Source: Bacillota bacterium | Lineage (GTDB): Bacteria; Bacillota; Clostridia; Christensenellales; UMGS416 | Assembly: GCA_023428265.1 (NCBI GenBank) | Contig: JAEYYW010000105.1 | Location: forward strand, 1 to 25,245 | Direction of reading: 5' to 3' | Length of the DNA: 25,245 bases | Translations under genes and position numbers: made by a program | Shown: positions 14,271 through 21,293 of the stretch, piece by piece | How the letters are laid out: each line of letters starts with the position of its first letter | Position numbering within the stretch: the first letter of the stretch is position 1 | The notes under the pieces: model-generated | Databases searched by the model: none | Told to the model about the DNA's origin: nothing | What the model saw: the letters and a program-made list of their open reading frames with translations, nothing else

Positions 14271-14298
14271 GCAGGGCAACGCCGGGCCCCCATGGAAT
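14271..14298 (+). promoter_or_regulatory. Weak candidate sigma-H promoter of the spoIIA operon
   Basis: GCAGGGCAA (14271-14279), a 12-bp spacer and ATGGAAT (14292-14298) resemble the sigma-H consensus (RnAGGAwwW and RnnGAAT) with two mismatches in the -35 part. spoIIA is transcribed by sigma-H in Bacillus, and the spacing to the start at 14331 is suitable. The match alone is weak. Confidence 0.3.
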
Positions 14299-14330
14299 AC
14301 TGAGTAGCCTTTGGGGAAGGAGGGATTCCT

Positions 14331-14636
14331 TTGACGGTGAGGGTGGAGGAAAAGGAAGGCGTGCTGGTGGCATGGCTGGCCGGCGAGCTGGATCATCATG
14401 CCGCGGCCGATGTGCGCGAAACGCTGGACAGGGCATTGAACCGCAAGCCGGCCAGAAGGGTCGTGCTGGACATGTCGCGGCTCACGTTTATGGACAGCTC
14501 CGGCATCGGCGTGGTGCTGGGCCGCTACAAAAAGGTGAAGGAGGCCGGTGGCAGCATGGCTGTGCGGGGCCTTTCAGACAAGATGGACAGGATCCTCAAG
14601 CTTGCGGGGATCTATTCGGTTGTGGAGCGGGAGTAG
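14331..14636 (+). CDS. spoIIAA: Anti-sigma F factor antagonist SpoIIAA
   Basis: A 101-aa STAS-domain protein. When dephosphorylated by SpoIIE it binds SpoIIAB and frees sigma F in the forespore. The phosphorylation site is in FMDSSGIGVVLGRY, with Ser57 equivalent to Ser58 of Bacillus. The start is TTG at 14331, chosen because AAGGAGGG is about seven bases upstream and the protein then begins with the family-typical first strand. It leads the three-gene operon spoIIAA-spoIIAB-sigF, with 16 bp to spoIIAB. Confidence 0.95.
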   Translation: MTVRVEEKEGVLVAWLAGELDHHAAADVRETLDRALNRKPARRVVLDMSRLTFMDSSGIGVVLGRYKKVKEAGGSMAVRGLSDKMDRILKLAGIYSVVERE

Positions 14637-14652
14637 GCCGGAGGAGGGACGA

Positions 14653-15156
14653 ATGATGAGGGGAAAAAATTACATGCGGCTGGAAATTCCGGCAATGTCG
14701 GAGAACGAGAGCTTTGCCAGGGTGGCTGTGGGTGCGTTTATGACGCGGCTGAACCCCACACTGGAGGAGATTTCAGATGTGAAAACCGCCGTGTCGGAGG
14801 CGGTGACCAACGCCATCGTGCACGGCTATGAAAACAGCCCCGGTGGCGTGGTTGTGATCGCCGCAGAGGTGACCGACGGCGAGCTGCTGGTGGAAATCAC
14901 CGACACCGGGCGGGGCATTGCAAACAACGCTGAGGCGATGCAGCCGTTCTTCACCTCCCGACCGGAGATGGAGCGGTCCGGCATGGGCTTCACGGTGATG
15001 CAGACATTCATGGACGCGTTGGAAGTGAAGTCCGCCGTGGGCCATGGCACCACGGTGACCATGCGCAAGAGGCTTGCGCCGCTGCAGGCCGAATCCGCCC
15101 AGAGCCACGAGGCTGCCGGGCGGGACGAAAGGCCCGCCGCCGGGCTGGGCAACTGA
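14653..15156 (+). CDS. spoIIAB: Anti-sigma F factor / serine kinase SpoIIAB
   Basis: A 167-aa GHKL-type protein that holds sigma F inactive and phosphorylates SpoIIAA. The ATP-binding boxes are in order: EAVTNAIVHGYEN (49-61), DTGRGI (84-89), ERSGMGFTVMQTFMD (107-121) and GHGTTVTM (130-137). The core ends near 142. About 25 extra residues, rich in Ala, Glu and Arg, follow; the Bacillus protein is about 146 aa and lacks them. ATG 14653 has GGAGG eight bases upstream, with ATG 14656 as a close alternative. The stop codon is 1 bp before the sigF ATG. Confidence 0.95.
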   Translation: MMRGKNYMRLEIPAMSENESFARVAVGAFMTRLNPTLEEISDVKTAVSEAVTNAIVHGYENSPGGVVVIAAEVTDGELLVEITDTGRGIANNAEAMQPFFTSRPEMERSGMGFTVMQTFMDALEVKSAVGHGTTVTMRKRLAPLQAESAQSHEAAGRDERPAAGLGN

Positions 15157-15157
15157 A

Positions 15158-15907
15158 ATGAACCAGGCGCCGGCCACCAGCCCTGTGCTCCGCGACACGA
15201 TCGAGCTCATCAAGCGCGCCCGTGCCGGCGACACCGAGGCTGAGGAACAGCTCATACGGGAAAACATGGCGTTGGTGCACAGTGTGGCCAAGCGCTTCCG
15301 CGACCGCGGCGCCGATTATGAAGACATCTTCCAGATCGGCTGCGTGGGCTTTGTGAAGGCGGTTAAAAACTTTGACCTGAGCTACAACGTGTGCTTTTCC
15401 ACCTATGCCGTGCCGATGATCATGGGCGAGATCCGCCGCTTTTTACGTGACGACGGGCCCATGAAGATCAGTCGCTCCATCAAGGAAAAGGCCCGGCTGC
15501 TGCTTGCGGTGCAGGAGCGGCTGAGCGAGCGGCTGCAGCGGGAGCCCACCGCCAGCGAAATTGCCAGCGAAGCCGGCATCGCTGCGGAAGACATTTCCTA
15601 CATTCTGGAAGCGATGAACCCCATCGGCAGCATTGACGAGGAGCTGAACCCCGGTGCTGAAAACCCGATCAAGACCATTGACCGCGTGCCCGACGAAGAA
15701 AGCCACCCGGACAGCCAGATTGACCGCATCCTCATCAAGGAACTGCTGTCCACGCTGGAGCCCCGGGAGCGGCAGATCATCGTGATGCGCTACTTCCAGG
15801 AGAAGACCCAGAGCGAGATCGCCGAGGCCATCGGCGTGTCGCAGGTGCAGATATCGAGGCTGGAGGGCAAGATTTTGAGCAAGATGCGCGGGTTGATGTC
15901 GGGGTGA
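15158..15907 (+). CDS. sigF: RNA polymerase sigma factor SigF (forespore-specific)
   Basis: A 249-aa sigma-70 family factor of the sporulation group. Region 2 is clear (ENMALVHSVAKRF, DYEDIFQIGCVGFVKAV, FSTYAVPMIMGEIRRFLRDDG). It is followed by the MKISRSIKEKARLL linker, a region 3 and a region 4 HTH (TQSEIAEAIGVSQVQISRLE). Directing forespore transcription after septation is the known role. Position as third gene after spoIIAA and spoIIAB distinguishes it from the similar SigG. There is no clear ribosome site; the ATG is 1 bp after the spoIIAB stop, so translation is probably coupled. The gene runs to within 3 bp of a convergent gene and has no visible terminator. Confidence 0.96.
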   Translation: MNQAPATSPVLRDTIELIKRARAGDTEAEEQLIRENMALVHSVAKRFRDRGADYEDIFQIGCVGFVKAVKNFDLSYNVCFSTYAVPMIMGEIRRFLRDDGPMKISRSIKEKARLLLAVQERLSERLQREPTASEIASEAGIAAEDISYILEAMNPIGSIDEELNPGAENPIKTIDRVPDEESHPDSQIDRILIKELLSTLEPRERQIIVMRYFQEKTQSEIAEAIGVSQVQISRLEGKILSKMRGLMSG

Positions 15908-15910
15908 GTG

Positions 15911-17326
15911 TCAGCGCAGCGGTTTATCGTAGTAATCCTTATACCAGTAGTCATAATATGGATTGTTCCATACTGTGCCGTCGGTGTACTCCACAAAGGT
16001 AACACAGGCAATCACTTTCTTCATATACTTGTTATCAAATTCCCATGTTTCCCATCCGTATCCGCGGCCAAAGGTGCTTCCGGGGCGCACTTTTCTTTCT
16101 GCATACCCTGAGCTATCGAAGGTAAACTCACCTTTTGCATCATAGCAAAACCAGGTTACCTCATATCGTTTGATCGTCTTCTTGGAGTTGTTTTTGATCA
16201 CGACCTCGATGTATTGGTTGATAAAGCCGGCTCTCGAGCGGGCGCTCACCACAACCACCTGTTGGTTCTTCTTCGCATCGGCTTTCTTCTTTGCTTTTTC
16301 CGCGGCGATCTTCGCATTGTTCAGCTTTGTGTATTTGGCAATCGCGTCTGAGATTTCCTTGTCTTTGTTATCAAAGTATGTCTTAAGCAGGCTGTTCAAA
16401 ACAGTAATACATGTTTCGTAGTTTTTCTTCTTTGCAAAACCATCTGCTTCTGACAGGACTTGTTTTTTTAATTCATTCAGCTTCTCATAATAAAGCGATT
16501 GCGCTACCACATACTCATCATCAGAATCAATGACCATTTTTAACTTGGCAAGCCCGTCTTTCAGTTTGCCTTCGCTGAAGTAGTCTTTTGCCAGTTGGAA
16601 TGCGTCTCTGGATGCCTTCAATGCTTTCAGACGAATGGAAACAGTCTCTTTTTGTTGATCAACTTCCTTACCAGTGACTTCTCCCAGCATCTCCAGAGCG
16701 GTTTCATAATCCAGTTTTCTCGTTTCATACCCGCTTTGTATCGCCGCCAGATAACCCAGACTGAGTGCCGTGCGCGCCTGCGCGACCGTCTCCGGCGGCA
16801 GCACTGCCATCGCCTCAATCTTGCCGGCCTCCGCCATCGCCGCGGCATACTCATAGGGGGAGGCCGCAAAGCCCTCCTTGACCCGCTCCAGGTGGTTGGA
16901 GCAGAGCTTCTTCTTCGCGCCCAGCACCTCATCCCGGGCAAAGCTCAACACCTGCATGTTGTTGAGCTCCTCAGTGGCTGCGTCAAAGCTCTTGCTGCTC
17001 GCTCTGTATTCGTCTTCAAGTTGTGCAATGCGGTCTTGCGCAAGGCCGAGGAGCTTCCTCGTCTGCCTGTCGTCAATGACAAAGTGCTCCTGATAGAGTT
17101 CCTCGGCTTCGGCATAGCTGCCGGTGCGTATGCATTCTTCGCTTCTCTGATAGGGGTATTGGATTGCAGGCACGATGAGGAAGACCACCAGCGCCGCAAG
17201 CAGCAGCACGCCCGCACCTGCGGATAAAGCAATCATCTGCTTGCTGATGACCTGCAGGCTTGCGCCGCATTTGGTGCAGTGCGCCCCCTCGCCGAAGTTT
17301 TCTTCACCGCATTTCCTGCATTTCAT
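15911..17326 (-). CDS. Membrane protein with N-terminal zinc ribbon and helical stalk, unknown function
   Basis: A 471-aa protein. Cys3, Cys6, Cys17 and Cys20 form a zinc ribbon (CRKCGEENFGEGAHCTKCG). One membrane helix follows (about 31-55, SAGAGVLLLAALVVFLIVPAI). The long middle (about 65-350) is charged and helical, TPR-like or coiled-coil. The last 115 residues form a beta-rich domain with IKNNSKKTIKRYEVTWFCYDAKGE, suggestive of DUF5780/FxLYD-like extracellular domains. The ribbon is probably cytoplasmic and the rest outside. ATG 17326 has AGGAG six bases upstream; an in-frame start at 17398 would add residues before the ribbon and lacks a site. The A+T-rich 3' half differs from the GC-rich 5' half, which may reflect domain replacement. 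No function is assigned. Confidence 0.8.
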   Translation of the reverse strand: MKCRKCGEENFGEGAHCTKCGASLQVISKQMIALSAGAGVLLLAALVVFLIVPAIQYPYQRSEECIRTGSYAEAEELYQEHFVIDDRQTRKLLGLAQDRIAQLEDEYRASSKSFDAATEELNNMQVLSFARDEVLGAKKKLCSNHLERVKEGFAASPYEYAAAMAEAGKIEAMAVLPPETVAQARTALSLGYLAAIQSGYETRKLDYETALEMLGEVTGKEVDQQKETVSIRLKALKASRDAFQLAKDYFSEGKLKDGLAKLKMVIDSDDEYVVAQSLYYEKLNELKKQVLSEADGFAKKKNYETCITVLNSLLKTYFDNKDKEISDAIAKYTKLNNAKIAAEKAKKKADAKKNQQVVVVSARSRAGFINQYIEVVIKNNSKKTIKRYEVTWFCYDAKGEFTFDSSGYAERKVRPGSTFGRGYGWETWEFDNKYMKKVIACVTFVEYTDGTVWNNPYYDYWYKDYYDKPLR

Positions 17327-17355
17327 AGAGCGCTCCTGCTTATGATGATATTCAT

Positions 17356-17384
17356 ATACTAACATTTTAGCGCATATGTCGCAA
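17356..17384 (-). promoter_or_regulatory. Sigma-A-type promoter of the zinc-ribbon membrane protein gene
   Basis: Minus-strand TTGCGA (17384-17379) and TAGTAT (17361-17356) are separated by exactly 17 bp, about 30 bp before the chosen ATG. This also supports the start at 17326, because the in-frame ATG at 17398 would lie upstream of the promoter. Confidence 0.5.
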
Positions 17385-17468
17385 ACAAATATTTCCATTG
17401 TCCGCTTTTATGTCCCTGCCGCTCACATCTTTAATTCCAAAAACCTCTTCTCTTTCCGCCTTTTGATC

Positions 17469-17497
17469 GGATGAAAATACCGGATACGATCATAATA
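17469..17497 (+). promoter_or_regulatory. Candidate sigma-G (forespore) promoter of the spoVA operon
   Basis: GGATG (17469-17473), a 17-bp spacer and CATAATA (17491-17497) match the sigma-G/F-type pattern (GnATR and CATnnTA). The distance to the first start codon at 17519 is 21 bp. spoVA is a sigma-G operon in Bacillus, which supports the call; the sequence match is short. Confidence 0.55.
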
Positions 17498-17518
17498 CGA
17501 TTGAAAGGAGTGAGAAAA

Positions 17519-17689
17519 ATGGCCATAAAGACAAGAACAGCCATCATCGTGATCGTGGTCGCGTTCTTCGCTTTTTTCAGCCTGGCTGCCTTTCTGATCA
17601 GCCAATTCATGACCGAGATCAAGCAGTCGGGGCCTGAAAACGCCGTGTTTGTCAGCGCGGCGGCATATGACCGAGGGCCGGCCGCATGA
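17519..17689 (+). CDS. Unrecognised 56-aa membrane protein at the head of the spoVA operon
   Basis: A small protein with one strongly hydrophobic helix (about 8-30, AIIVIVVAFFAFFSLAAFLI) after a basic N-terminus, then a short polar tail. AAAGGAG lies eight bases before ATG. Its stop overlaps the spoVAC start by 4 bp (ATGA), and it follows the sigma-G-like promoter directly, so it should be made with SpoVA proteins in the forespore. It does not resemble SpoVAA, SpoVAB or SpoVAEa, which are larger. A role in SpoVA assembly or inner-membrane function is a guess from position only. Confidence 0.7.
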   Translation: MAIKTRTAIIVIVVAFFAFFSLAAFLISQFMTEIKQSGPENAVFVSAAAYDRGPAA

Positions 17690-18159
17690 ACAATAAACCG
17701 ACCAAACAGCAGGCGAAAGCCTATCAGGACCATGTGCAACAGTTGGCCCCGAAGAGCAAACTCGGGGCCAACTGTCTGAAAGCCTTTTTGGTGGGCGGGC
17801 TCATCTGCGTGATCGGCCAGGCCGTCGCAGCAGTGGGCAAGGAGCTGCTGAAGCTCCCGCCAGACAGCCTCTCCGCGTTCAACGCCATTGTGATGGTGTT
17901 TTTCGGCTCCACGCTGACCGGCGTGGGCTTGTATGACCGCATCGGCAAGTTTGCCGGGGCGGGCTCCATCGTGCCGATTACCGGCTTTGCCAATTCGGTC
18001 GCCTCGCCGGCCATGGAGTTCAAGTCTGAGGGTTACATCCTGGGCACCGGCGCAAAGCTGTTTGCGCTGGCCGGCCCTGTGCTGGTGAACGGCTATTCTG
18101 TTTCCGTCGTGATCGGCATCATACTTTTCATCCTGAAGCTGATGGGGGTCGGCCAATGA
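17686..18159 (+). CDS. spoVAC: Stage V sporulation protein AC (SpoVAC)
   Basis: A 157-aa polytopic protein of the SpoVAC/SpoVAEb family. After a polar N-terminus, hydrophobic segments begin at KAFLVGGLICVIGQ and end at VSVVIGIILFILKLMGV, with the conserved loop FAGAGSIVPITGFANSV between. In the spore inner membrane SpoVA proteins move Ca-dipicolinic acid into the forespore and release it at germination; SpoVAC itself has been shown to act as a mechanosensitive channel. The ATGA overlap with the next gene (18156-18159) shows coupled translation. Confidence 0.96.
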   Translation: MNNKPTKQQAKAYQDHVQQLAPKSKLGANCLKAFLVGGLICVIGQAVAAVGKELLKLPPDSLSAFNAIVMVFFGSTLTGVGLYDRIGKFAGAGSIVPITGFANSVASPAMEFKSEGYILGTGAKLFALAGPVLVNGYSVSVVIGIILFILKLMGVGQ

Positions 18160-19148
18160 CGCGCACAAAGAAACTGCTCCGGCCCGCGTGGATCATCGGG
18201 CACAGCGCCACCGTGGGCCCCAAGGAAGGCCAGGGCCCCATGGCAAAATGGTTTGACAACATTCTGAAAGACGACACCATGGGTGAAAAAACCTTTGAAA
18301 AGGCGGAGCTGCTGCTGTTTTCCACAACGGCGGATCATGCGCTGGCCTCCGCCCATGTGAAGCCCGAGGAGTTGGATTTGATGTGCGCCGGTGACTTGCT
18401 GGATCAAATCATCAGCTCCAGCTTTTCTGCCCGGGGCCTTGCCGTGCCCTTTCTGGGCATTTACGGCGCCTGCTCCACAATGGCCGAATCGCTGATCGTC
18501 GGGTCGCTTGCCATAGCGGCCCAGTGTGCCGTTAAGGTGCTTTGCCTGTCCGGCAGCCACTTTTCCACCGCCGAGCGGCAATACCGCTTCCCGCTGGAGC
18601 TGGGCAGCCAGCGGACGCCCACAGCCCAGCGCACCGTCACCGCTGCCGGCGCCACGGTGCTGGCAAGCCAGGGCCAGGGGGCCGCGGTGCGGGGCTTCAC
18701 CGTGGGCAAGGTGATCGATTATGGCATTACCGACGCCAACAACATGGGTGCCGCGATGGCTCCCGCAGCGGCAGATACCATTGCCACCCATCTGGATGAA
18801 TATGGTGTGGAGCCGGATTTTTATGATTACATCATCACCGGAGACATGGGCAAGCTTGGCAAGCAGCTCACTGAGGAGTTTTTGCAGCAGCGGGGTTATG
18901 TGCTGGGCTCCCGCTACCGTGACTGCGGCTCTGAAATGTTTGATGACACGCAGGACGCCCATTGCGGTGCCTCCGGCTGCGGCTGCGCGGCGTCCTTTCT
19001 GAATGGCTACTATTTGAAACGGATGGATTATGGCGAGATCAAGCGCATTTTGCTGGTGGCCACCGGCGCCTTGCTGAGCCCCACCAGCAGCCAGCAGGGG
19101 GAGAGCATCCCCGGCGTGGCGCATGCTGTGTCCATCGAGGTGGAGTGA
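18156..19148 (+). CDS. spoVAD: Stage V sporulation protein AD (SpoVAD)
   Basis: A 330-aa thiolase-fold protein. SpoVAD binds dipicolinic acid directly and sits on the outer face of the spore inner membrane with the SpoVAC/SpoVAE channel. The family start RPAWIIGHSATVGPKEGQGP is visible, as are the GIYGACSTMAESL segment around the position equivalent to the thiolase active site, and the end GALLSPTSSQQGESIPGVAHAV. Length and motifs agree with the family (about 338 aa in Bacillus). Start overlaps spoVAC by 4 bp; the next gene begins 2 bp after its stop. Confidence 0.97.
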   Translation: MTRTKKLLRPAWIIGHSATVGPKEGQGPMAKWFDNILKDDTMGEKTFEKAELLLFSTTADHALASAHVKPEELDLMCAGDLLDQIISSSFSARGLAVPFLGIYGACSTMAESLIVGSLAIAAQCAVKVLCLSGSHFSTAERQYRFPLELGSQRTPTAQRTVTAAGATVLASQGQGAAVRGFTVGKVIDYGITDANNMGAAMAPAAADTIATHLDEYGVEPDFYDYIITGDMGKLGKQLTEEFLQQRGYVLGSRYRDCGSEMFDDTQDAHCGASGCGCAASFLNGYYLKRMDYGEIKRILLVATGALLSPTSSQQGESIPGVAHAVSIEVE

Positions 19149-19150
19149 CG

Positions 19151-19513
19151 ATGTTCTGGATGTTTGTGAAGGCCTTTGTCGTGGGCGGCCTGCTTTGCGT
19201 GATCGGCCAGATCCTGATTGACCGCACCGGCATCACGCCGGCCCGCATTCTGGTGCTCTATGTCACTTCCGGTGTGGTGCTCTCCGCCATTGGCGTCTAT
19301 GGCCCTCTGGTGGAGTTTGCCGGGGCTGGGGCCACGGTGCCGCTCACAGGGTTTGGTTATGCGCTATACAAAGGCACCTATGAAGCAGTGCAGGAGAAGG
19401 GCCTGATCGGAGCCTTCACCGGCGGGGCGTCGGCCACCGCCGGAGGCGTTGTGGCTGCTGTGGTGTTTGGTTACCTTTATGCCGCCATTTTCAAGGCCAG
19501 GACGAAGATGTAG
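19151..19513 (+). CDS. spoVAE: Stage V sporulation protein AE (SpoVAEb)
   Basis: A 120-aa polytopic protein of the SpoVAEb family, a paralogue of SpoVAC. It shares the FVVGGLLCVIGQ first helix and the FAGAGATVPLTGFG loop and ends in a helix near residue 110. GAGGTGGAG lies upstream of ATG 19151, inside the end of spoVAD. With spoVAC and spoVAD it makes the minimal SpoVA set found in spore-forming Clostridia. No SpoVAA, SpoVAB or SpoVAF gene follows. Confidence 0.95.
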   Translation: MFWMFVKAFVVGGLLCVIGQILIDRTGITPARILVLYVTSGVVLSAIGVYGPLVEFAGAGATVPLTGFGYALYKGTYEAVQEKGLIGAFTGGASATAGGVVAAVVFGYLYAAIFKARTKM

Positions 19514-19568
19514 CAAGCAATATCAGGATATCCCCGCAATCAATTCGTCAATGCTGCATATCTTGATG

Positions 19569-19594
19569 GGGGGCTGTTCAGGCAAACAGCCCCC
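19569..19594. terminator. Hairpin between convergent spoVAE and msrB
   Basis: GGGGGCTGTT (19569-19578) pairs perfectly with AACAGCCCCC (19585-19594), loop CAGGCA. The stop codon of msrB lies in this hairpin. No T-tract follows on either strand, so it is a weak or bidirectional terminator, or an mRNA 3' stabiliser. Confidence 0.45.
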
Positions 19595-20021
19595 GATACT
19601 CCCCATATCCCTCTTTCTCCAGATCTTCAACCGGAATAAACCGGAGCGCCGCGCTGTTAATGCAGTAGCGCAACCCGCCGCTCTCTTGCGGCCCATCCTC
19701 AAACACATGCCCGAGGTGGGCATCGCCGGCACGGCTGCGCACTTCGGTGCGCCGCATGCCGAAAGTCCGGTCTTCAATCTCGCGCACCAGCGTATCTTCA
19801 ATGGGCTTGGCAAAGGCGGGCCAGCCGCAGCCGGATTGGAACTTGTCCAGCGACGTAAAGAGCGGCTCGCCGGTGGTGATGTCCACATAGATGCCCGGTT
19901 CGTCGTTGGCATAATATTCGTTGCGGAAGGGCGGCTCGGTGGCCGCCTGCTGGGTCACTTCATATTGCAGCTTGGTCAGCAGCTTCTTCAGTTCTTCGTC
20001 AGATGGCTTTTTGTATTTCAT
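19578..20021 (-). CDS. msrB: Peptide-methionine (R)-S-oxide reductase MsrB
   Basis: A 147-aa enzyme that reduces the R-form of methionine sulfoxide in proteins. The signature segments are FQSGCGWPAF (61-70, resolving Cys65), RSRAGDAHLGHVFEDG (95-110) and RYCINSAALRF (118-128, catalytic Cys120). The zinc-binding CxxC pairs of many MsrB proteins are absent, as in several Firmicutes. ATG 20021 is chosen because GGAAGTGA precedes it; an ATG at 20036 would lie inside the end of msrA. It starts 4 bp after the msrA stop, so the genes form an operon. Confidence 0.96.
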   Translation of the reverse strand: MKYKKPSDEELKKLLTKLQYEVTQQAATEPPFRNEYYANDEPGIYVDITTGEPLFTSLDKFQSGCGWPAFAKPIEDTLVREIEDRTFGMRRTEVRSRAGDAHLGHVFEDGPQESGGLRYCINSAALRFIPVEDLEKEGYGEYRGLFA

Positions 20022-20025
20022 CGGA

Positions 20026-20586
20026 TCACTTCCCATTCAAGTCAGCCAGCAGGCTGAAGTCCACATGGCAGTAGCCGCCGGGGTTCTTTTCCAGATAATC
20101 CTGGTGGTATTCCTCGGCCTTCTTGAAATTCCTCAGGGGAAGAACCTCCGTCACCACCGGTTTTTCATATCTCTGCCCCACCTCGCTGAGCACGGCCTCG
20201 ATCACAGGCTTGTCCGCTTCGTCGGTGTAATAAACGCCGCTGCGGTATTGGGTGCCCACGTCATTGCCCTGGCAATTGAGCGTGGTGGGGTTGATGATCC
20301 GGAAGAATGACCGGAGCAGGTGGTCCAGGCCGATGATGGAGGGGTCATAGCGCACATGCACCGTCTCGGCATGGCCCGTGCCTCTGCTGCACACGTCTTC
20401 ATAGGTGGGGTTGTCGGTGTTGCCGTTGGCATAGCCGGACACTGCGTCCGCCACGCCGGGCACGCGGGCCATGAAGGCCTCCACGCCCCAGAAGCAGCCG
20501 CCGGCCAGGTAAATTTCTTTCAGTGCCTTTTCTTTATAATTCAGCCCGCGGTTTGGGTTGGCGGGCAGCTTGTTGCGTTGGAACAT
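20026..20586 (-). CDS. msrA: Peptide-methionine (S)-S-oxide reductase MsrA
   Basis: A 186-aa enzyme that reduces the S-form of methionine sulfoxide. The catalytic motif is GGCFWG (29-34, Cys31), followed by GYANGNTDNPTYEDVC, GHAE and YRSGVYYTD. A Cys near the C-terminus (GGYCHVDF) may act in recycling. ATG 20586 is chosen because GAGAGGGTGA is just upstream; an in-frame GTG at 20595 overlaps that site. The first 20 or so residues before KEIYLAGG form a short extension. It is the first gene of msrA-msrB. Confidence 0.96.
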   Translation of the reverse strand: MFQRNKLPANPNRGLNYKEKALKEIYLAGGCFWGVEAFMARVPGVADAVSGYANGNTDNPTYEDVCSRGTGHAETVHVRYDPSIIGLDHLLRSFFRIINPTTLNCQGNDVGTQYRSGVYYTDEADKPVIEAVLSEVGQRYEKPVVTEVLPLRNFKKAEEYHQDYLEKNPGGYCHVDFSLLADLNGK

Positions 20587-20613
20587 TGCGGTCACCCTCT
20601 CAGTCTGTTATGG

Positions 20614-20641
20614 CTTATAATTACCATCTGTGCCGCCTCAA
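20614..20641 (-). promoter_or_regulatory. Sigma-A-type promoter of msrA-msrB
   Basis: Minus-strand TTGAGG (20641-20636) and TATAAG (20619-20614) are separated by 16 bp, about 30 bp before the msrA start. Confidence 0.5.
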
Positions 20642-20750
20642 ATCCGTAATTCCAGTCACGTTTACACGCTTTGCTGCGGATATCCGTTACTAAACCGGCG
20701 CCCGTCGGAATAGAGATATGTTACAGGCAAAATCAGAAGGTGTGAAAACG

Positions 20751-21233
20751 ATGGCGAACGACCGGGAATTCCACACGGTGCGCGGCTACCAGCTTCTGGA
20801 GCAGCAGACCAGGATGCTGTCGCCGGCAATGGAGGATTATCTGGAGATGATCTGCCGCCACAGCGGGGAAGACGGCTACCTCCGCATCCATTCATTGGCG
20901 GAGCTGCTCAATGTGAAGGCCTCCTCCGCGTCCAAGATGGTGCAGCGGCTGGGGAAGCTCGGCATGCTGAAATATGAGCGTTACGGCCTTGTCCGCCTCA
21001 CCGAAACCGGCAAAACGGTCGGGGAATACCTGCTGGCCCGCCACGCCGCCATTGAGGACTTTTTAAAGTTCCTCTCCGGCGGCCAGGATGTGCTCACGCA
21101 GACGGAATTGATCGAGCATAATATTGACGCCGCCACGGCGGAAAACATGCGCAAGATGTGCCAGTTCTTCATGGGCAACCGCAAGATCGCGGAGAAGTTC
21201 CGGGAGTATCTGGAAAGCCAGGAGGAGGAGTAA
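20751..21233 (+). CDS. MntR/DtxR-family metal-dependent transcriptional regulator
   Basis: A 160-aa dimeric metalloregulator with a winged HTH (about 24-95) and a metal-linked dimerisation domain. The MntR metal ligands are conserved: Asp29 and Glu32 in MEDYLEMI, His98, and Glu119, Glu122 and His123 in ELIEHN. No SH3-like third domain is present, which fits MntR over DtxR/IdeR. It has about 20 extra N-terminal residues. Mn-loaded protein would normally repress Mn uptake; mntH in this window is a likely target. ATG 20751 follows AGAAGGTG; an ATG at 20718 is possible. It is divergent from msrA across about 165 bp. Confidence 0.88.
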   Translation: MANDREFHTVRGYQLLEQQTRMLSPAMEDYLEMICRHSGEDGYLRIHSLAELLNVKASSASKMVQRLGKLGMLKYERYGLVRLTETGKTVGEYLLARHAAIEDFLKFLSGGQDVLTQTELIEHNIDAATAENMRKMCQFFMGNRKIAEKFREYLESQEEE

Positions 21234-21235
21234 AG

Positions 21236-21258
21236 CAAAAGGGCCGCCTAAGCGGCCC
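21236..21258 (-). terminator. Intrinsic terminator of topB-rsuA, just past the MntR-like gene
   Basis: GGGCCGC (21241-21247) and GCGGCCC (21252-21258) form a 7-bp GC stem with loop CTAA. On the minus strand it is followed by TTTTGCTTTA, so it ends the minus-strand operon. The plus side, after the regulator gene, has no T-tract but may use the same hairpin. Confidence 0.75.
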
Positions 21259-21293
21259 TCAACTTCCCTCATGATCAAAGGAAACACAGTGCG

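Noticed and set aside
18093..19124. 343-codon minus-strand frame opposite spoVAD
   Set aside because: Antisense shadow of a clear SpoVAD gene in a tight operon.
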